A stretch of DNA of 64,000 nucleotides from Liopterus haemorrhoidalis. Its lineage: Eukaryota > Arthropoda > Insecta > Coleoptera > Dytiscidae. Below the pieces are notes generated by a model, which made no database searches, had not been told where the DNA came from, and saw nothing but the letters and a program-made list of their open reading frames with translations. Every line of letters begins with the position of its first letter. The first letter of the stretch is position 1. Shown one piece after another: positions 21,021 through 31,940 of this stretch. The position numbers were made by a program, and so were the translations under genes. The DNA lies in assembly GCA_963971575.1 (NCBI GenBank), contig OZ020616.1, forward strand, positions 6,654,924-6,718,923. Reading direction: 5' to 3'.

Positions 21021-22708
21021 CGAAGGTAACCTTTTATGTTTTTACAAACAACCACTAGATGGCAATATTGAAATGTGTCATTACTATATTTGTAAAATTT
21101 GACATTTGCAATTGTGAAATCAGTGGCAGCTTATAAATTGCCAAGTAGTTTGTAGACAGTGAGCGTTAAAAAAAAACAAGTTTGTAAAAAAATGGATATT
21201 ACTCGTGAAGTTTTTCATTGCATGATCAACTCAACAATGCATAGATTCGCTTCGTTCAACTTTTGGTAATGATAAGACTGTTTACAATTGGTTTGCAGAA
21301 TTTCGTCGAGGTTGTGCGTGTCAGTGAAGAATCTCGTAAAGGACGCCCATAATCGGTTGTGATTAAAAAAAAAAAAAATCGATGGTGTGCGCAAAATGAG
21401 TGAAGAAGATCGACATTTGACTTACCGTGATATAGACACATCCATTGGCATATCGCAGACTGCAATACATTCGATTTTGCATGAAAATTTAACTGTGAAA
21501 GAGATTTGTTCCCGATGGATTCCGCATAGTTTGACTGAAGCTCAAAAAAAGGCTCGTGTTGATTGGTGTAGGGAAATGCTAAAAAAAATCAACATACGCA
21601 CTGCAAAATACTGCACTCATTGGATGATTTTTTACGATTTTAGTAAAGACCTAACTCAACAACAATGCATAGATTCGCTTCGTTCAAGTTCTGGTAATGA
21701 AGCACTATCAGAAAAGATTGTTTACAGTTGGTTTGCAGAATTTCGTCAAGGTCGTGCGTCCGTCAGTGATGAATCTCGTGAAGGTCGTCTAAAATCTGTT
21801 GTAATTCAAAAAAACATCAATGCTGTGCGCAAAATGATTGAAGGAGATCGGCATTTGACTACCGTGAGATAGAGGCATCCTTTGGCATATCGCAGACTGC
21901 AATACATTCGATTTTGCATGAACATTTAGCTGTGAAAAAGATCTGTTCCGGATGGATTTCGCATAGTTTGACCAAAGCTCAAAAGTCTCGTGTTCATCGG
22001 GGTAAGGGAAAACTAAACAAATTCAACCTAGGCACTGCAAAATCCTTATATAACATCGTTACAGATGACGAAACTTGGATTTATTCATATGAACCAGAAA
22101 CTGAGCAACAATCCACTGTTTGGGTCTTCCGAATAAACCGAATTCAGATTAACCGAAACCCACAAAAGTTGTACGTTCAGGAAGCACTTCCAAGAAAATA
22201 ATCGCTTGTTTCTTTGGTTGTACTGGACATGTCGCAACCATTCCTTTAGAGGATCAGAGAACAGTTAATGCTGAACGGTATCCACAATTTGGATTCCTTA
22301 AAATCAGGAAAAAATAAAACAACCAAAAACGTCGTATCATTCTTCATCATGACAATGCAAGCTCGCACACAGCACGTCAAACAATTGATTATTTTAAGGA
22401 GAAAAGCATCGAAATTATGTCTTATTGCCCGTATTCACCTGATTTATCCCCTAACGACTTTTTTCTTGTTCCACAACGTCAAACAATAAATGCGTGGACA
22501 ACGATTTTCATCACCTCAAGAAGCAGTTGAAGCCTTCGAAAACCATGTTTTTGAGCTACTAATTCAGAGTGAAAAAATTTTTTCGAGAATTGGTTTGAAC
22601 GCATGCAAAAGTATATAAATCTTAAAGGCGAATATTTTGAAAAGCAATAAAACAGTTTAAAAAAAATGTCTTTCTTAGTTTTTATAAAAACTTAAAATGT
22701 AGCCCTCG
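21021..22708 (+). mobile_element. Mariner element with internal tandem duplication
   Basis: Left end CGAAGGTAACCTTTTATG, right end inverted CGAGGGCTACATTTTAAG, TA on both sides (21019-21020, 22709-22710). The length of 1688 bp is larger than the usual 1.3 kb because part of the transposase gene is repeated. The same family occurs at 27955-29830 (minus) and as a lone end at 12335-12373. Confidence 0.92.
21192..22620 (+). pseudogene. Mariner transposase with duplicated N-terminal half
   Basis: Opens at ATG 21192 (MDITREVFHCMI) and is soon out of frame. The DNA-binding region appears twice. First copy: ASFNFW...TVYNWFAEFRRG, then MSEEDRHLTYRDIDTSIGIS to CSRWIPHSLTEAQKK. Second copy, from about 21622: MIFYDFSKDLTQQQC, IVYSWFAEFRQGRASV, then MIEGDRHLT to CSGWISHSLTKAQK. 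Only then does the catalytic part start: DDETWIYSYEPETEQQS holds the first Asp. HHDNASSH-like HHDNASSHTARQ survives near 22345 and PYSPDLSPND-like near 22435. Frameshifts and stops throughout make it inactive. The second copy is in frame over about 160 codons (21387-21869), a fusion of both repeats. Confidence 0.85.
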
Positions 22709-22710
22709 TA

Positions 22711-23186
22711 GATGTGAATATTTTTGTTATTAAATATTGGTTGCTTCAAAAAAATATTGTTATTATTTTACTAAATCCTTGAATAAAATAGATTTCCATA
22801 ACTAAAAAGATGATAAATAACAAAAATCCTAAAATACCAAAAAAATCCTTTTTCCTGTTTTCAGCTTTTGTCAATTTATAAACATATTTACATTTATTCT
22901 TTCCATCACTTGTCCTATTCATTCTTGAAAATCTCTTCAGAAGAGTAAAATGTAATACAACCCGTCAACTGCCTACATATTTACATATTTATGGATTCGG
23001 AGTATAAAAACAAATGTTCCTACTTTTAATAAATGCGTGTATGGAGAAGTTTGCGTATGAGCGAGAAACGCAAAGAAAGAAAACATTACAGAACTGATAG
23101 GCAATTTATTTTAGCATAAGTATAGAGAAAAAATTTGACATGAAAATTTTACTCAGAAACAAATTAAGACAGGTTGAATCCTGTGA
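22711..23186. other. Unassigned AT-rich sequence
   Basis: Nothing recognised between the mariner and R copy B. Confidence 0.45.
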
Positions 23187-23231
23187 CGAGAGAAGTTTTG
23201 TCCCACACCCTGTAGCCCAGATGGTTTAAAC

Positions 23232-23688
23232 CAGAGGTACTCAACCTTTTCATACCTACCGCCCACTTTAGTATCTCTATTGGTAGAAAAATTTTGTAAA
23301 CCTGTTGTATAATAATAATAACGTACCAAATACTTAACGTACCAATACAAAATTTAGCTGCAAAAATCTTTATAAAACATCTTACTGCATCATCTCTTAT
23401 TATTAAACACAACAAATATACATGCACCAAAACGTGGCAATTGTATATTTTGAGAAATTTAACTATAAACAGTAAAGAATTTTATGAAAACTTAATGAAA
23501 ATGTTTTTCAATAATGCTATGAAATTTTTTTAAATAATACTTTAAAAAATTTCCATTTTCATGTTTTTAAAACATCAATAAATTTAAAAAAAACGGAAAG
23601 TAGCCAGCATTGGACAAAACCCCTACCGCCCACCAAAACATTCCTACCACCCACTAGTGGGCTGTAGGGACCAGGTTGAATACCACTG
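23232..23688. mobile_element. hAT MITE inside R copy B
   Basis: Ends CAGAGGTACTCAACC and, inverted, CAGTGGTATTCAACC. GTTTAAAC is duplicated at 23224-23231 and 23689-23696. The unoccupied site is present in the other R copies as GGTTTAAACTAAAAATC, which proves the insertion. 457 bp, non-coding. Confidence 0.95.
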
Positions 23689-24079
23689 GTTTAAACTAAA
23701 AATCTAAGTAATGTACATTGGTGTGAACCGGAATAGTACAACAGGAATTTTTGATCAGATTATGTTTTCGGATAATAACGCATTTTTTGTGTTTTTAACT
23801 AATATATGTTAAATATTTAATTTGCTATGTAACACAGATAAGTAAGCTCTCGTAGCGTAGTGCGTTTCGTCGTTGCTTTGTAATTTGCAAACTAGAGTTC
23901 GATTCCTGTCAATTTTAATTTTTCTGTTTTTTTTTTGCATTTTTATTTTGTTTAAATTATTTTGTCAAAATTCTAGTTATATTAAAAGTTGCATTTAATT
24001 TAAAGCGTAAATTTAATAACCAGTGGGAAGTGTTGAAATTATAATTTAATTCTATGTTTGAATGTATACGAAATCAGAA

Positions 24080-24157
24080 GGCGGGGCTTATGATTTAAGC
24101 AACCAATGGAAGCCATAGGCGCAATTTTTAAAATCTTAATTAACCTTGCTATATAAA
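24080..24157 (+). promoter_or_regulatory. GC/CCAAT/TATA promoter-like module of family R
   Basis: GGCGGGGC (24080-24087), AACCAATGG (CCAAT at 24103-24107) and TATATAAA (24150-24157) stand in the order and spacing of a Pol II core promoter pointing to the R 5' boundary. The same arrangement occurs in copy C (GGGCGG near 41083, CCAAT 41106, TATATAAA 41153). Copies A, D and F have it inverted, with CCAAT-to-TATA always 47 bp; D has ACAAT instead of CCAAT. Promoter activity is inference; a start site around 30 bp past the TATA would lie inside the element. Confidence 0.45.
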
Positions 24158-24321
24158 AAAAATACTGCACATATTTAGAAACTTAAATAATGGTATTTGG
24201 CATTTGAATTAAATTAATAAAAAAATATTTTGACGTAAAATTTGTTTTGGCATCCCAAATAATCATCATTCAATACCTACAAAACCATGAAATGTGTGAA
24301 AATTCACACTTCACATCAATT

Positions 24322-25823
24322 TTTTGATTATAAATATTGTCAATTGCATATTTTCTTCATAAATTTAATAATGTCCTGTGAAAATATGTCTCCGTCCATG
24401 GTTTTAGCATATGATCCATCCCCATTGGTTTATGAATTTTGGAACAGTCTTACTGTTTAATTTGTGAAAATCATGAAATAATAAAAGCTCTTTGTTTGAA
24501 CTGTGCGTGAATCTACTTGAGTGAGCTTGGATCCCGTGTCGGGCCGCACTAAGCTATGCCGCGTTTATTTTCAAATTAGCTCCCTGTTAATTTTAGTAAT
24601 TGTGTTTGCTGAAGCATTTATTAATGAGCGTTGTCTGTGTGCACGCACTCCAGCGCCGCGCACCGTCAAGTATCGATATTAATTTAATGAAACTTTCAGC
24701 ACGCACACGAATGTTTGCACATGGCTTTATATGTGATTCTGTATGCACAAACAGTTCGGATGAATTAGTAAATGAACGATTGATGGTTCTGTACAGTCAT
24801 GTTTCAGGAATTATCATGTGCATTCGTCTTTTAATAATTACAAATTTCTAGTAATTGTTGATGAATTTCACTAGAAATCTCTTCAATGGGAGCGTTTTGT
24901 TGGTGGCTGGTTAGAAGTACTAGAATTGATGCGCAAGAAAACGACAATTCTGATCGTGAAGTAAACATGGAATGACATTTGCATGGAGGTTAAGTCATAT
25001 GGTTGCACAACAAATAACGAACATATTTCACCTAAATGGATAGTATAAATAATAAATGCAGATTACGAAAACTTATATTATATTTGAAGCAAATATTCTA
25101 GAACGTCATGTTGTAGAACGAATAATTGAATTGTACTTACACACATTTTAAATTTATTATTTAAGAATACTATATTAAAATTATATAGGTATTTATTTAG
25201 GACATATTATACCTAAAAGCGGAAATTATTTTGAAGCAGTAATACCAAGATTTAATTCTAATACATTTAAAAACCAAATGAAAACAACTGCATTCAAATA
25301 TTACTTTTCATCCCCACCACACTTATTCATTCCAGTCGTTCGACCTCAAATCTTCGAATGAGTAGAATGAATAGAATGAGAATATTTTCGCAACAAAACG
25401 CGTATTCTGATTAACCGAAACATTATGGTTGTAGCAATGATTGAAAACTTGTATTTAAACTAAATGAATGGTGATAAAGGAATTACGATAGAATAAATGC
25501 ATTTATGGGACTTTTTACGAACCCGCCATCAGAGTGATTTCCTACTAAATTTTAATAACAAATAATAACCGAAAAGTCTTTTTCGTTTCATTATTTTCGA
25601 AATTTGTTGAAATTTGTGCGAGAGTAGTTTTTAGGTTATACGAGGGTAATAATAATAATAATATATTAATGAGCCTGTTAGTGATCATTAGAAATACAGA
25701 GATTAAGTCCAATATAATGTATACATACGTAGATATTCTACAATTTAACAGAATTCAAAATTTAACAATAGTCAGCTTTGTAATTTAAATATTCAGTGAT
25801 TGAATAGAATGTTTGTTCTAGTA
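24322..25823. other. Unassigned sequence
   Basis: No homology recognised. An 83-codon frame at 24600-24851 has no motif and no start context that would support a gene. A short TAA repeat lies at 25652-25666. Confidence 0.45.
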
Positions 25824-25925
25824 CAGTGTTTCTCAACCTTTTCTGGCATGGGAACCCCCAAAATAACTTAAATATTGTCTGCGGCACCCCTATATATATA
25901 TATATATATATAGGCTTACCATAAT
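25824..25925 (+). mobile_element. hAT end fragment
   Basis: CAGTGTTTCTCAACC at 25824 is a typical hAT terminus followed by CTTTTCTGGCATGGGAACC and a (TA)n run at 25891-25912. No matching right end found, so it is a fragment. Confidence 0.55.
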
Positions 25926-25929
25926 TATG

Positions 25930-27000
25930 AAACTCTAAACCGGGACAAGAACGGTAGCTAGGGCAAAAGAAAAAATTTAACCACAAAAAATTGTTTTATT
26001 ATTAAGTCTTACAAAAGAAATGTGCAGATGGTCTGCTGCAGCAGAAAGTTAATTATTTTATTTATTGTACCAGTACGACAAATATTTTTAAGAGCAGGTT
26101 CTAACTTATAAATTGTTGCTGCTATACCAATATAATTCAATATTCATTTAGTCAATAATCGGGATTTATGAAAATGATTTTAAAAAATAGTTTTGTTTCT
26201 CTAGTTATAGCCGATAGTGTATGCATGTATGTGTTTCTATATTGTCCATAGAAGCACATTCTACATAACAATAACTTACATTATAAAATTAACAAAAATT
26301 TCTACAAATACCTTTCCAGTCGCTCCAATTTTGGTCTGCATGGAATCCAGACATTAAAGTCCACAATATAACACACTATTTCAAGTATTTTCTGCACTTT
26401 TATCACTTAAAAATAACTAAAAACGTCAGAAAAAAATAAAGACGCCACTTGCAAAAATCACTTATCACTACATATCAAGATGGTTAATCATGATAAAGCT
26501 CATTAAGGAATATAGTCATTAACACTTAATACATAAGGAACAGAATTGCTTAAAATAATTCTTTATGAGAATAAACGCATATATTAATATTTTATCAATA
26601 GTATACAGGTGGTTGAAATTGAACTACCGGGCCCAATACACTATTTTTTTATTATTGAAGATGAGGTATAACGTTAAATTTGGAAGTTACTTGGCACTAC
26701 ATGATCTAAAATAGTTTGTTACTTTGTATCTTTATATAAATAGTTATACATTTTGATTGAGGATTTACTTAAATTTCAGAGCTATAGCGTTGGAGACACA
26801 GCCTATATGGTAAAATGGGAGGACAGAGGTGATAATAGGATGACTTTTGGGCTATCAATGATAATTCTGAGATCTCAGAAAGGGATGAAAATTACTATTG
26901 GAAGTATAATAGAGTTATCTCTCGAGAATTTTATACGGGTTACTTTTTTTATTTACGGCTTCATTTGGAGGGCTAAGGTGTCCCCCCGGGCATTATGACC
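25930..27000. other. Unassigned sequence
   Basis: No recognisable element. The 81-codon frame at 26753-26998 matches nothing I know. Confidence 0.4.
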
Positions 27001-27002
27001 TT

Positions 27003-27230
27003 AAGGACCGGTCTTTCCACCTTTTAAACCACTAGGTAACTATCCGACAGATAATGTTATATGGAACTTTATCTTCTGAATAAATGTCATTACCAAGCAG
27101 TGAATTCAATACAATCAGTTTCATTATCCGTTAGATAACTATCCGATAGATACATTTGTATTGAAAGACGGGATGACATTTATTCTGCACAGAAAGTATC
27201 ATATAACCTTATATGTCAGGTAGTCACTTG
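27003..27230. mobile_element. Palindromic MITE, related to 51995-52140
   Basis: Shares CCGGTCTTTC, CTAGGTAACTATC, GACAGATA, TTGAAAGACGGGATGAC and CACAGAAAGTATCA with the copy near 52 kb. Contains inverted blocks, for example GAATAAATGTCAT against ATGACATTTATTC. Superfamily unknown. Confidence 0.65.
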
Positions 27231-27233
27231 GAG

Positions 27234-27275
27234 CAGTGTTTCCCAACCGCCGGTCTTGTATATATATATATATAT
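27234..27275 (+). mobile_element. hAT end fragment with GCCGGTC subterminal motif
   Basis: CAGTGTTTCCCAACC followed by GCCGGTC and a (TA)n run. This resembles the left part of the MITE at 47150 and the hAT at 28158. Right end not found. Confidence 0.5.
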
Positions 27276-27940
27276 ATTCACTTCAAATCAATTTTTCGTC
27301 TGAAACAAAATGCTTAAAATATATAATGTTCAACGTGCGGTCACCCATTTATCTACTTATATTCTTATAACGATTTATGTATCTTACAATAACTGCGAAC
27401 CAAAATTCAAAGATAAATCATTTTCTTTTGAAAAGCATTCAAGCATATTAATTAAATATTCTGTAATGATTTGGCAGTTCTTGACTTTGCCAACCACATC
27501 AAAAACACGAAATGCGATCTCATATAAAGAGGCCAGGCCTGCCATTTCAGACCCTGAACGCCTATAATCCAATACGTATTGAATTATAATTGGATTATTG
27601 AGCTAAGAATCTGCAGAGACTGTAAAACTTTCATTCTCACGCTTTAGAATGGATATTAAAGATCAGATTGCATTTAATTACTTATATTGAATTAATTGAT
27701 AATTTTAACACTTCAAGAGCAACAGAGAACTTTCATTGAATATAAGTTTGATACTGCTTATTGTTATGATTAATATTTACATGTCTCTTAATGTTTAAAT
27801 CTCTAAATTATGACTGAGTATCTACTAAAACCTTTGAGGGAGTTTGTTTCTTCAAATATTTGAGTTTAAATAATATAAACCTGTTCCAAAAATAATAGTC
27901 CTAAAACAAATGTGTTCCCATCTCCTAGATCAGTTTTTTT
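27276..27940. other. Unassigned sequence
   Basis: Nothing recognised. Confidence 0.4.
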
Positions 27941-28157
27941 TTTAACCGCCAGTTCGATTCGTTAGGGGATAAATTAGGTGAATATGGGCAATGAGACATT
28001 AATTCGATGTTTTTGTCCTTCAAATAATCAATTGTTTGACGTGCTGTGTGGAGAATGATGCAACGTTTTTGGTTGTTTTTCCTGATTTTGTCGATGACTT
28101 CTGGCAAACAAATTGTTGTATACCATTCAGCATTAACTGTTCTCCGATCCTCTAAAG

Positions 28158-29104
28158 CCGTCTTCAACCCGTGGTCCGCAGAAAATTTCTGCCGGTCCGC
28201 GAAATATTTCGACCGAATCATGTAGATGCACACGCTGTTCACGAGTATATAGCACATTCTTTTAGTCGACGCCGATGTTAATTTGTGTCCGAACCATGAT
28301 TTATTTAATATTTACTAGCGCCAATAAAACGCCCCTCGCGGCTATTTTTCATACTTCTTTAGATTGTGTTTCCAGATTTCGCCGTGCAGTTGAGTGCTGG
28401 CAAAACTTGCTTACATGGCTGACATATTCAGTCTGCCCTAAGAAGTTTGTCTGCAGGGGTCATATACAAATATTTTTAATTTAAAAATAAAATGGATACG
28501 TTCAAAAAGAAGCTCTTTGGAATAGTCGCTTACAAGAGGAAGATATAGAAATGTTTCCACTTATGGAAAAGTTTTTTATTGCTGCTGATATCAACCAGAA
28601 AGTCATTTTCAACATAATAAGTCAACATTTACGAGCATTAGCTGAAAATTTTAATAATTATTTCCCTGAAAATGAGGATCCTCGTAAATGTAACCTCTGG
28701 ATTAATAATACATTCTTGGAAAATATAAAGTCATGTGTACTTGATCCTCGTGAAAAAAAAAAAGCTGATCGAGTTGTCTTCTGATGTCAATCTGGTGTCC
28801 AGGCATAAAATGCAATCATTGTCTCAATTTTGGAAATCGCAAGAAAAAGAACATCCATCTTTGAATTATAAGGCTATCAAATTATTGGTCATTTTTTCGA
28901 CTTCCTATTGTGCGAAAAGACTTTTTCAGCCATGTCAATAATAAAAACCAAACAGAGAAATCTAAAGGATGTCAATGCAGCGCTTCGTCTCCCAGAAACA
29001 ATTCTGCAGCCAGGTATATCAAAATATCTTAGCTTTCAGCCGGTCTGCGAGATATATATCCTTTTTTAACCGGTTCGCAGGTGCAAAATAGTTGAAGAAC
29101 ACTG
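28158..29104 (+). mobile_element. hAT transposon inserted in the mariner copy
   Basis: CTCTAAAG stands at 28150-28157 and 29105-29112. The mariner at 21-22.7 kb shows the empty site (inverse CTTTAGAGGATC). Ends CCGTCTTCAACCC and, inverted, CAGTGTTCTTCAACT. Subterminal GCCGGTCCGCG is shared with the MITE at 47150. The length of 947 bp is far below an autonomous hAT, so the 5' part of the transposase gene is deleted. Confidence 0.95.
28490..29045 (+). pseudogene. hAT transposase C-terminal half (dimerisation domain)
   Basis: Frames in order: MDTFKKK, then LQEEDIEMFPLMEKFF, IISQHLRALAENFNNYF, PENEDPRKCNLWINNTFL. After a frameshift in the A run at 28752 come ELSSDVNLVSRHKM, SLSQFWKSQEKEHPSL and NYKAIKLLVIFSTSYC. 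After a second shift come KTFSAMSIIKTKQRN and AALRLPETILQPGI. This is the C-terminal hAT dimerisation region of the type also found in domesticated ZBED5/SCAND3-like proteins (family knowledge). BED finger and most of the catalytic core are absent. Confidence 0.85.
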
Positions 29105-29157
29105 CTCTAAAGGAATAGTTGCGACATGTCCAGTATAACCGAAGAAACAAGCTATCA

Positions 29158-29158
29158 A

Positions 29159-29213
<55 letters not shown>

Positions 29214-29214
29214 T
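29158..29214. repeat. (ATT)n microsatellite
   Basis: About 18 ATT units inside the mariner gene, expanded at an ordinary A/T-rich coding site (the other copy reads AAGAAAATAATCGC there). Confidence 0.95.
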
Positions 29215-29839
29215 TCTTGGAAGTGCTTCGAGAACGAACCACTTTTGTGGGTTTCGGCTCATCTTGCAGGACCCAAACAATGGATTGTTGCTTAGTTTCC
29301 GGTTTATATGAATAAATCCAAGTTTCGTTACCTGTAACAATGTTGTATACGGATTTTTCAGTACCTAGGTTGAATTTTTTTAGCACTCCCTTACACTAAT
29401 CAACAAGAGCCTTTTTTTTGAGCTTCGGTAAAATTATTTGGAATCCATCGGGAAAAGATCTTTTTGACAGCTAAACGTTCATGCAAAATCGATTGTATTG
29501 CAGTCTGCGACATACCAAAGGATGCCTCTGTCTCACGGTAAGTCACATGCTGATCTTCTTCAATCATTTTGCGCACAGCATCGATGTTTTTTTGAATCAC
29601 AACCGATTTTGGAAGACCTTCACGAGATTCATCACTGACGGACGCACGACCACGACGAAATTCTGCAAACCAATTGTAAACAGTCTTTTATAATGGTGCT
29701 TTATTACCAAAGATTGAACGAAGCGTATCTGTGCATTTTTATTGAGTCAGGCCTTTATTTAAGTCGTAAAAAATCATCCAACGAAAACCTCCACGAGTAA
29801 TATCCATTTTTTCACAAACTTTGGTAACCCGCGTATGTA

Positions 29840-30475
29840 ACTATCTCTTTATATAAACCGGAATGCGGCACACATTGACCTCATGCGTGACCATCCCTGG
29901 TATAGTCTATTAATTTAAGAGTTGTGAACGTAGCTTTATATTAAAAAATGGCACTGAAGAAGAAACGCGCTTGTTTCACTTTGATGCACATGTGACCGAC
30001 GGAGGGTTACAATGTGTTGCCAAGATATAACTGGAAAATAGAAAATTGTCTTTTTCGTTTTACAGTTTTTAACTATTAGATCGTATTAGATTTTCTTTTG
30101 TGGTTTGTTGTGTTATGTCTAAATATTCATAACTCAATGATTGTAAATTATAATTGGGCCAATGATGCCGGACCAGTGGTTACTGGCAGCACGAGTCAGC
30201 GGTAACCAACGTAACTAACCTAATCTGCAGTGTACGCGTGTAATGTCATGATACAGTCGCTCGCTACTCGCTGCTCGCTATTCGACAGTCCTGTGTTTGT
30301 CATAACATCACTCGGTCAAATCGCCTTAGGATACTCAAAATGTGTTTGATTTTCATTGATGCGGAGCGTCCTGTGCGGTGATTGACCAAAACAATATCGG
30401 AAAATATTTAGATATATTAAGAATAACAATGATTTTAATCGAGATACAGAATGATGAATAAAAGAGAAATTTATA
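29840..30475. other. Unassigned sequence
   Basis: Nothing recognised. Confidence 0.4.
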
Positions 30476-31009
30476 AAATTGATGTGAAATGAGAACTTTC
30501 ACACATTTCAGGATTTGCAGGTAGATAGGGTTTTGCAATAAATGATCAAATTGTGGGTCATATTCTTCTTTTTTGATCAATTCTTATTAGATCTTCGGTT
30601 AGCTGATCTCGGATATTCAATTTTCTCTCCCATTCTTTCCTCCCTCATCGTCATCATGTGCCCTATTCAATGTGGGAATTTATTAAAAATCATAATTTTC
30701 GATAAGTTTTGAAAAAATATTCCACCTGCTTCCATCTAAAGATTTACAGACGTATTACAGATGCGCTCGCATCGAAACCCAGGCTACTAAGTTCTCTATC
30801 GAATAAATATTGTAAGCACAGGGTTGCAAAAATTCGATAACTTTCGAAATAATTATCAGATTAAAAATTCCTGTTGAATTATTCCGGATCACTTCAGTGT
30901 GCATTACTCAGAATTAATTCAGATTTTTAAATTATCCGCGTTGGGTTATAGGGTGTGGAACAAGAGTTTTTTAGCTCATTTTTGGCAAAAACCGTATTAA
31001 AATACTTAC
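30476..31009 (+). mobile_element. Diverged, shortened family R relative
   Basis: Starts AAATTGATGTGAAATGAG and CACACATTTCAGGATTTGCAG at the R 5' boundary. It resumes R sequence near 30845 with CAGATTAAAAATTCCTGTTG, ATTATTCCGGATCAC and GGGTTATAGGGTGTGG. The middle is unrelated or too diverged to align. It stops at the TTAA of the piggyBac-like element. Confidence 0.65.
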
Positions 31010-31149
31010 TTAACAGTCAAGCGGGCGCGCAGTCGTAAATTTTACGACAAATCTAGTTTGTTTACAATAAAATTATTTTATGAGTTTCAGCTGCACTATA
31101 ATTCGATTCTATTCCTAGAACAATGTTTATCTCATAATTTAGTGATGAT

Positions 31150-31496
31150 AGATCGGTTTGAATCACAGTTTAGTCTGTGCGAAGACTTTGATATGATAAG
31201 ACAACCAGACGTAAAATTGCGCTAAATGTGCGGTTATTCGGCTTCCCGAATAACTAGAAGATGGCACTGCGCGATTTTTTTTAGCCTTTTGAACATTGCT
31301 GGAATAAATGCTCATATATTATATTCCTTTGTCAAACCATCAAATAGCCCAAAATATCGAAGATTCTTTCTGAAGGATTTATCCATGCTTCTTATGAAGG
31401 AACACATTACTTCAAGATCAAATCTTAAAAACCTACAATCTGACATAAGTGCATTTCTAAAAGTAAATTACGGACAACCTACAAGAAGAACATCCG
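31150..31496 (+). pseudogene. piggyBac transposase, late core region
   Basis: Plus strand, frame from 31226: CGYSASRITRRWHCAIFF, SLLNIAGINAHILY, then YRRFFLKDLSMLLMKEHI. This is the R-T-x-R-W-P...N-L-D-I-A-x-x-N-A stretch that follows the last catalytic Asp in piggyBac transposases. The preceding catalytic region is not present. The reading frame runs on to 31549, but from about 31497 it is LINE-derived, so the last 17 residues do not belong to piggyBac. Confidence 0.8.
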
Positions 31497-31940
31497 GAAT
31501 AATTCAAACGTATTCCATCAGAGAATGTAGTTCTGCAAGGCTAAATTAAATTTACTATACTTAATGAAAAAACTATATAGTTGTAGATAAAATATTATAT
31601 TTGACTAGCATATAAAAGCTATATTACACTCGGCCGATTACCACCTGAGCCGTAGGCAATCAGAGCCGCAGTAAGGAAAACTTGCGCTAGGGGCAGAGCC
31701 GTGTTTTGGCGCCCTTGGCAAAAAAACAGGTCTTCAACTCCCAAAATCCAAGTGACCAGCAAAAAAAAAGGTCCTCACCTCGCAAAATCCAAGTTTACAA
31801 TGGCGCCCCTTAACAAGCCCATCAGCGCCCTTTTCCTTAGTGCGCTAGGGGCCGTCGCCCCTCCGCCCCCCTTGCAGAACCTTAATTTAGCCTTGCAGAA
31901 CTACATTCTCTGATGGAATAGGTTTGAATTATTGCTGGAT
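31492..31940. repeat. 56-bp inverted repeat enclosing unrelated sequence
   Basis: 31492-31549 (AATAATTCAAAC through GTAGTTCTGCAAGG to CTAAATTAA) is the inverse of 31884-31940 with only two or three differences. The enclosed 334 bp contains the repeat shared with 6405-6500 and a GC-rich stretch with GCGCTAGGGGC twice. The right arm belongs to the minus-strand LINE fragment, so the left arm is an inverted extra copy of it. Confidence 0.8.

Larger units (their letters stand above)
23187..24321 (-). mobile_element. Family R element, copy B, split by a hAT MITE
   Basis: Inverse of copy A over the 5' two thirds. The 5' boundary is at 24321 and the copy is truncated at 23187 just past GTCCCACACCCTGTAGCCC, so the (GACA)n tract and end hairpin are missing. 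The tRNA-like module lies on the plus strand at 23846-23920 (B box GAGTTCGATTCCT). It differs in sequence from that of copy A though it stands in the same place. Confidence 0.85.
27945..29835 (-). pseudogene. Mariner transposase copy, split by a hAT element and an ATT repeat
   Basis: Minus strand. ATG near 29808 (MDITRGGFRWMIFYD), DNA-binding region with WFAEFRRGRASVSDESRE and MIEEDQHVTYRETEA, then CSRWIPN-like FSRWIPNNFTEAQKK. NETWIYSYKPETKQQ holds the first Asp position as GNE, so the Asp is changed. VWVLQDEPKPTKV follows. After an ATT repeat and a hAT element come LEDRRTVNAEWY, ILHTARQTIDYLKDKNIE with part of the HHDNASSH block lost, and CPYSPNLSPNE. The alignment with the copy at 21-22.7 kb ends near 27955 and both terminal repeats are missing. 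This copy does not carry the tandem duplication seen in the other. Confidence 0.88.

Noticed and set aside
23846..23920. tRNA gene
   Set aside because: A and B boxes are recognisable but the acceptor and anticodon stems do not pair, and the module is part of a dispersed repeat.
24600..24851. Host gene of 83 codons
   Set aside because: No motif, no splice or start context worth noting, length within chance expectation for the window.
26753..26998. Protein-coding gene of 81 codons
   Set aside because: No similarity that I recognise and no support from context.
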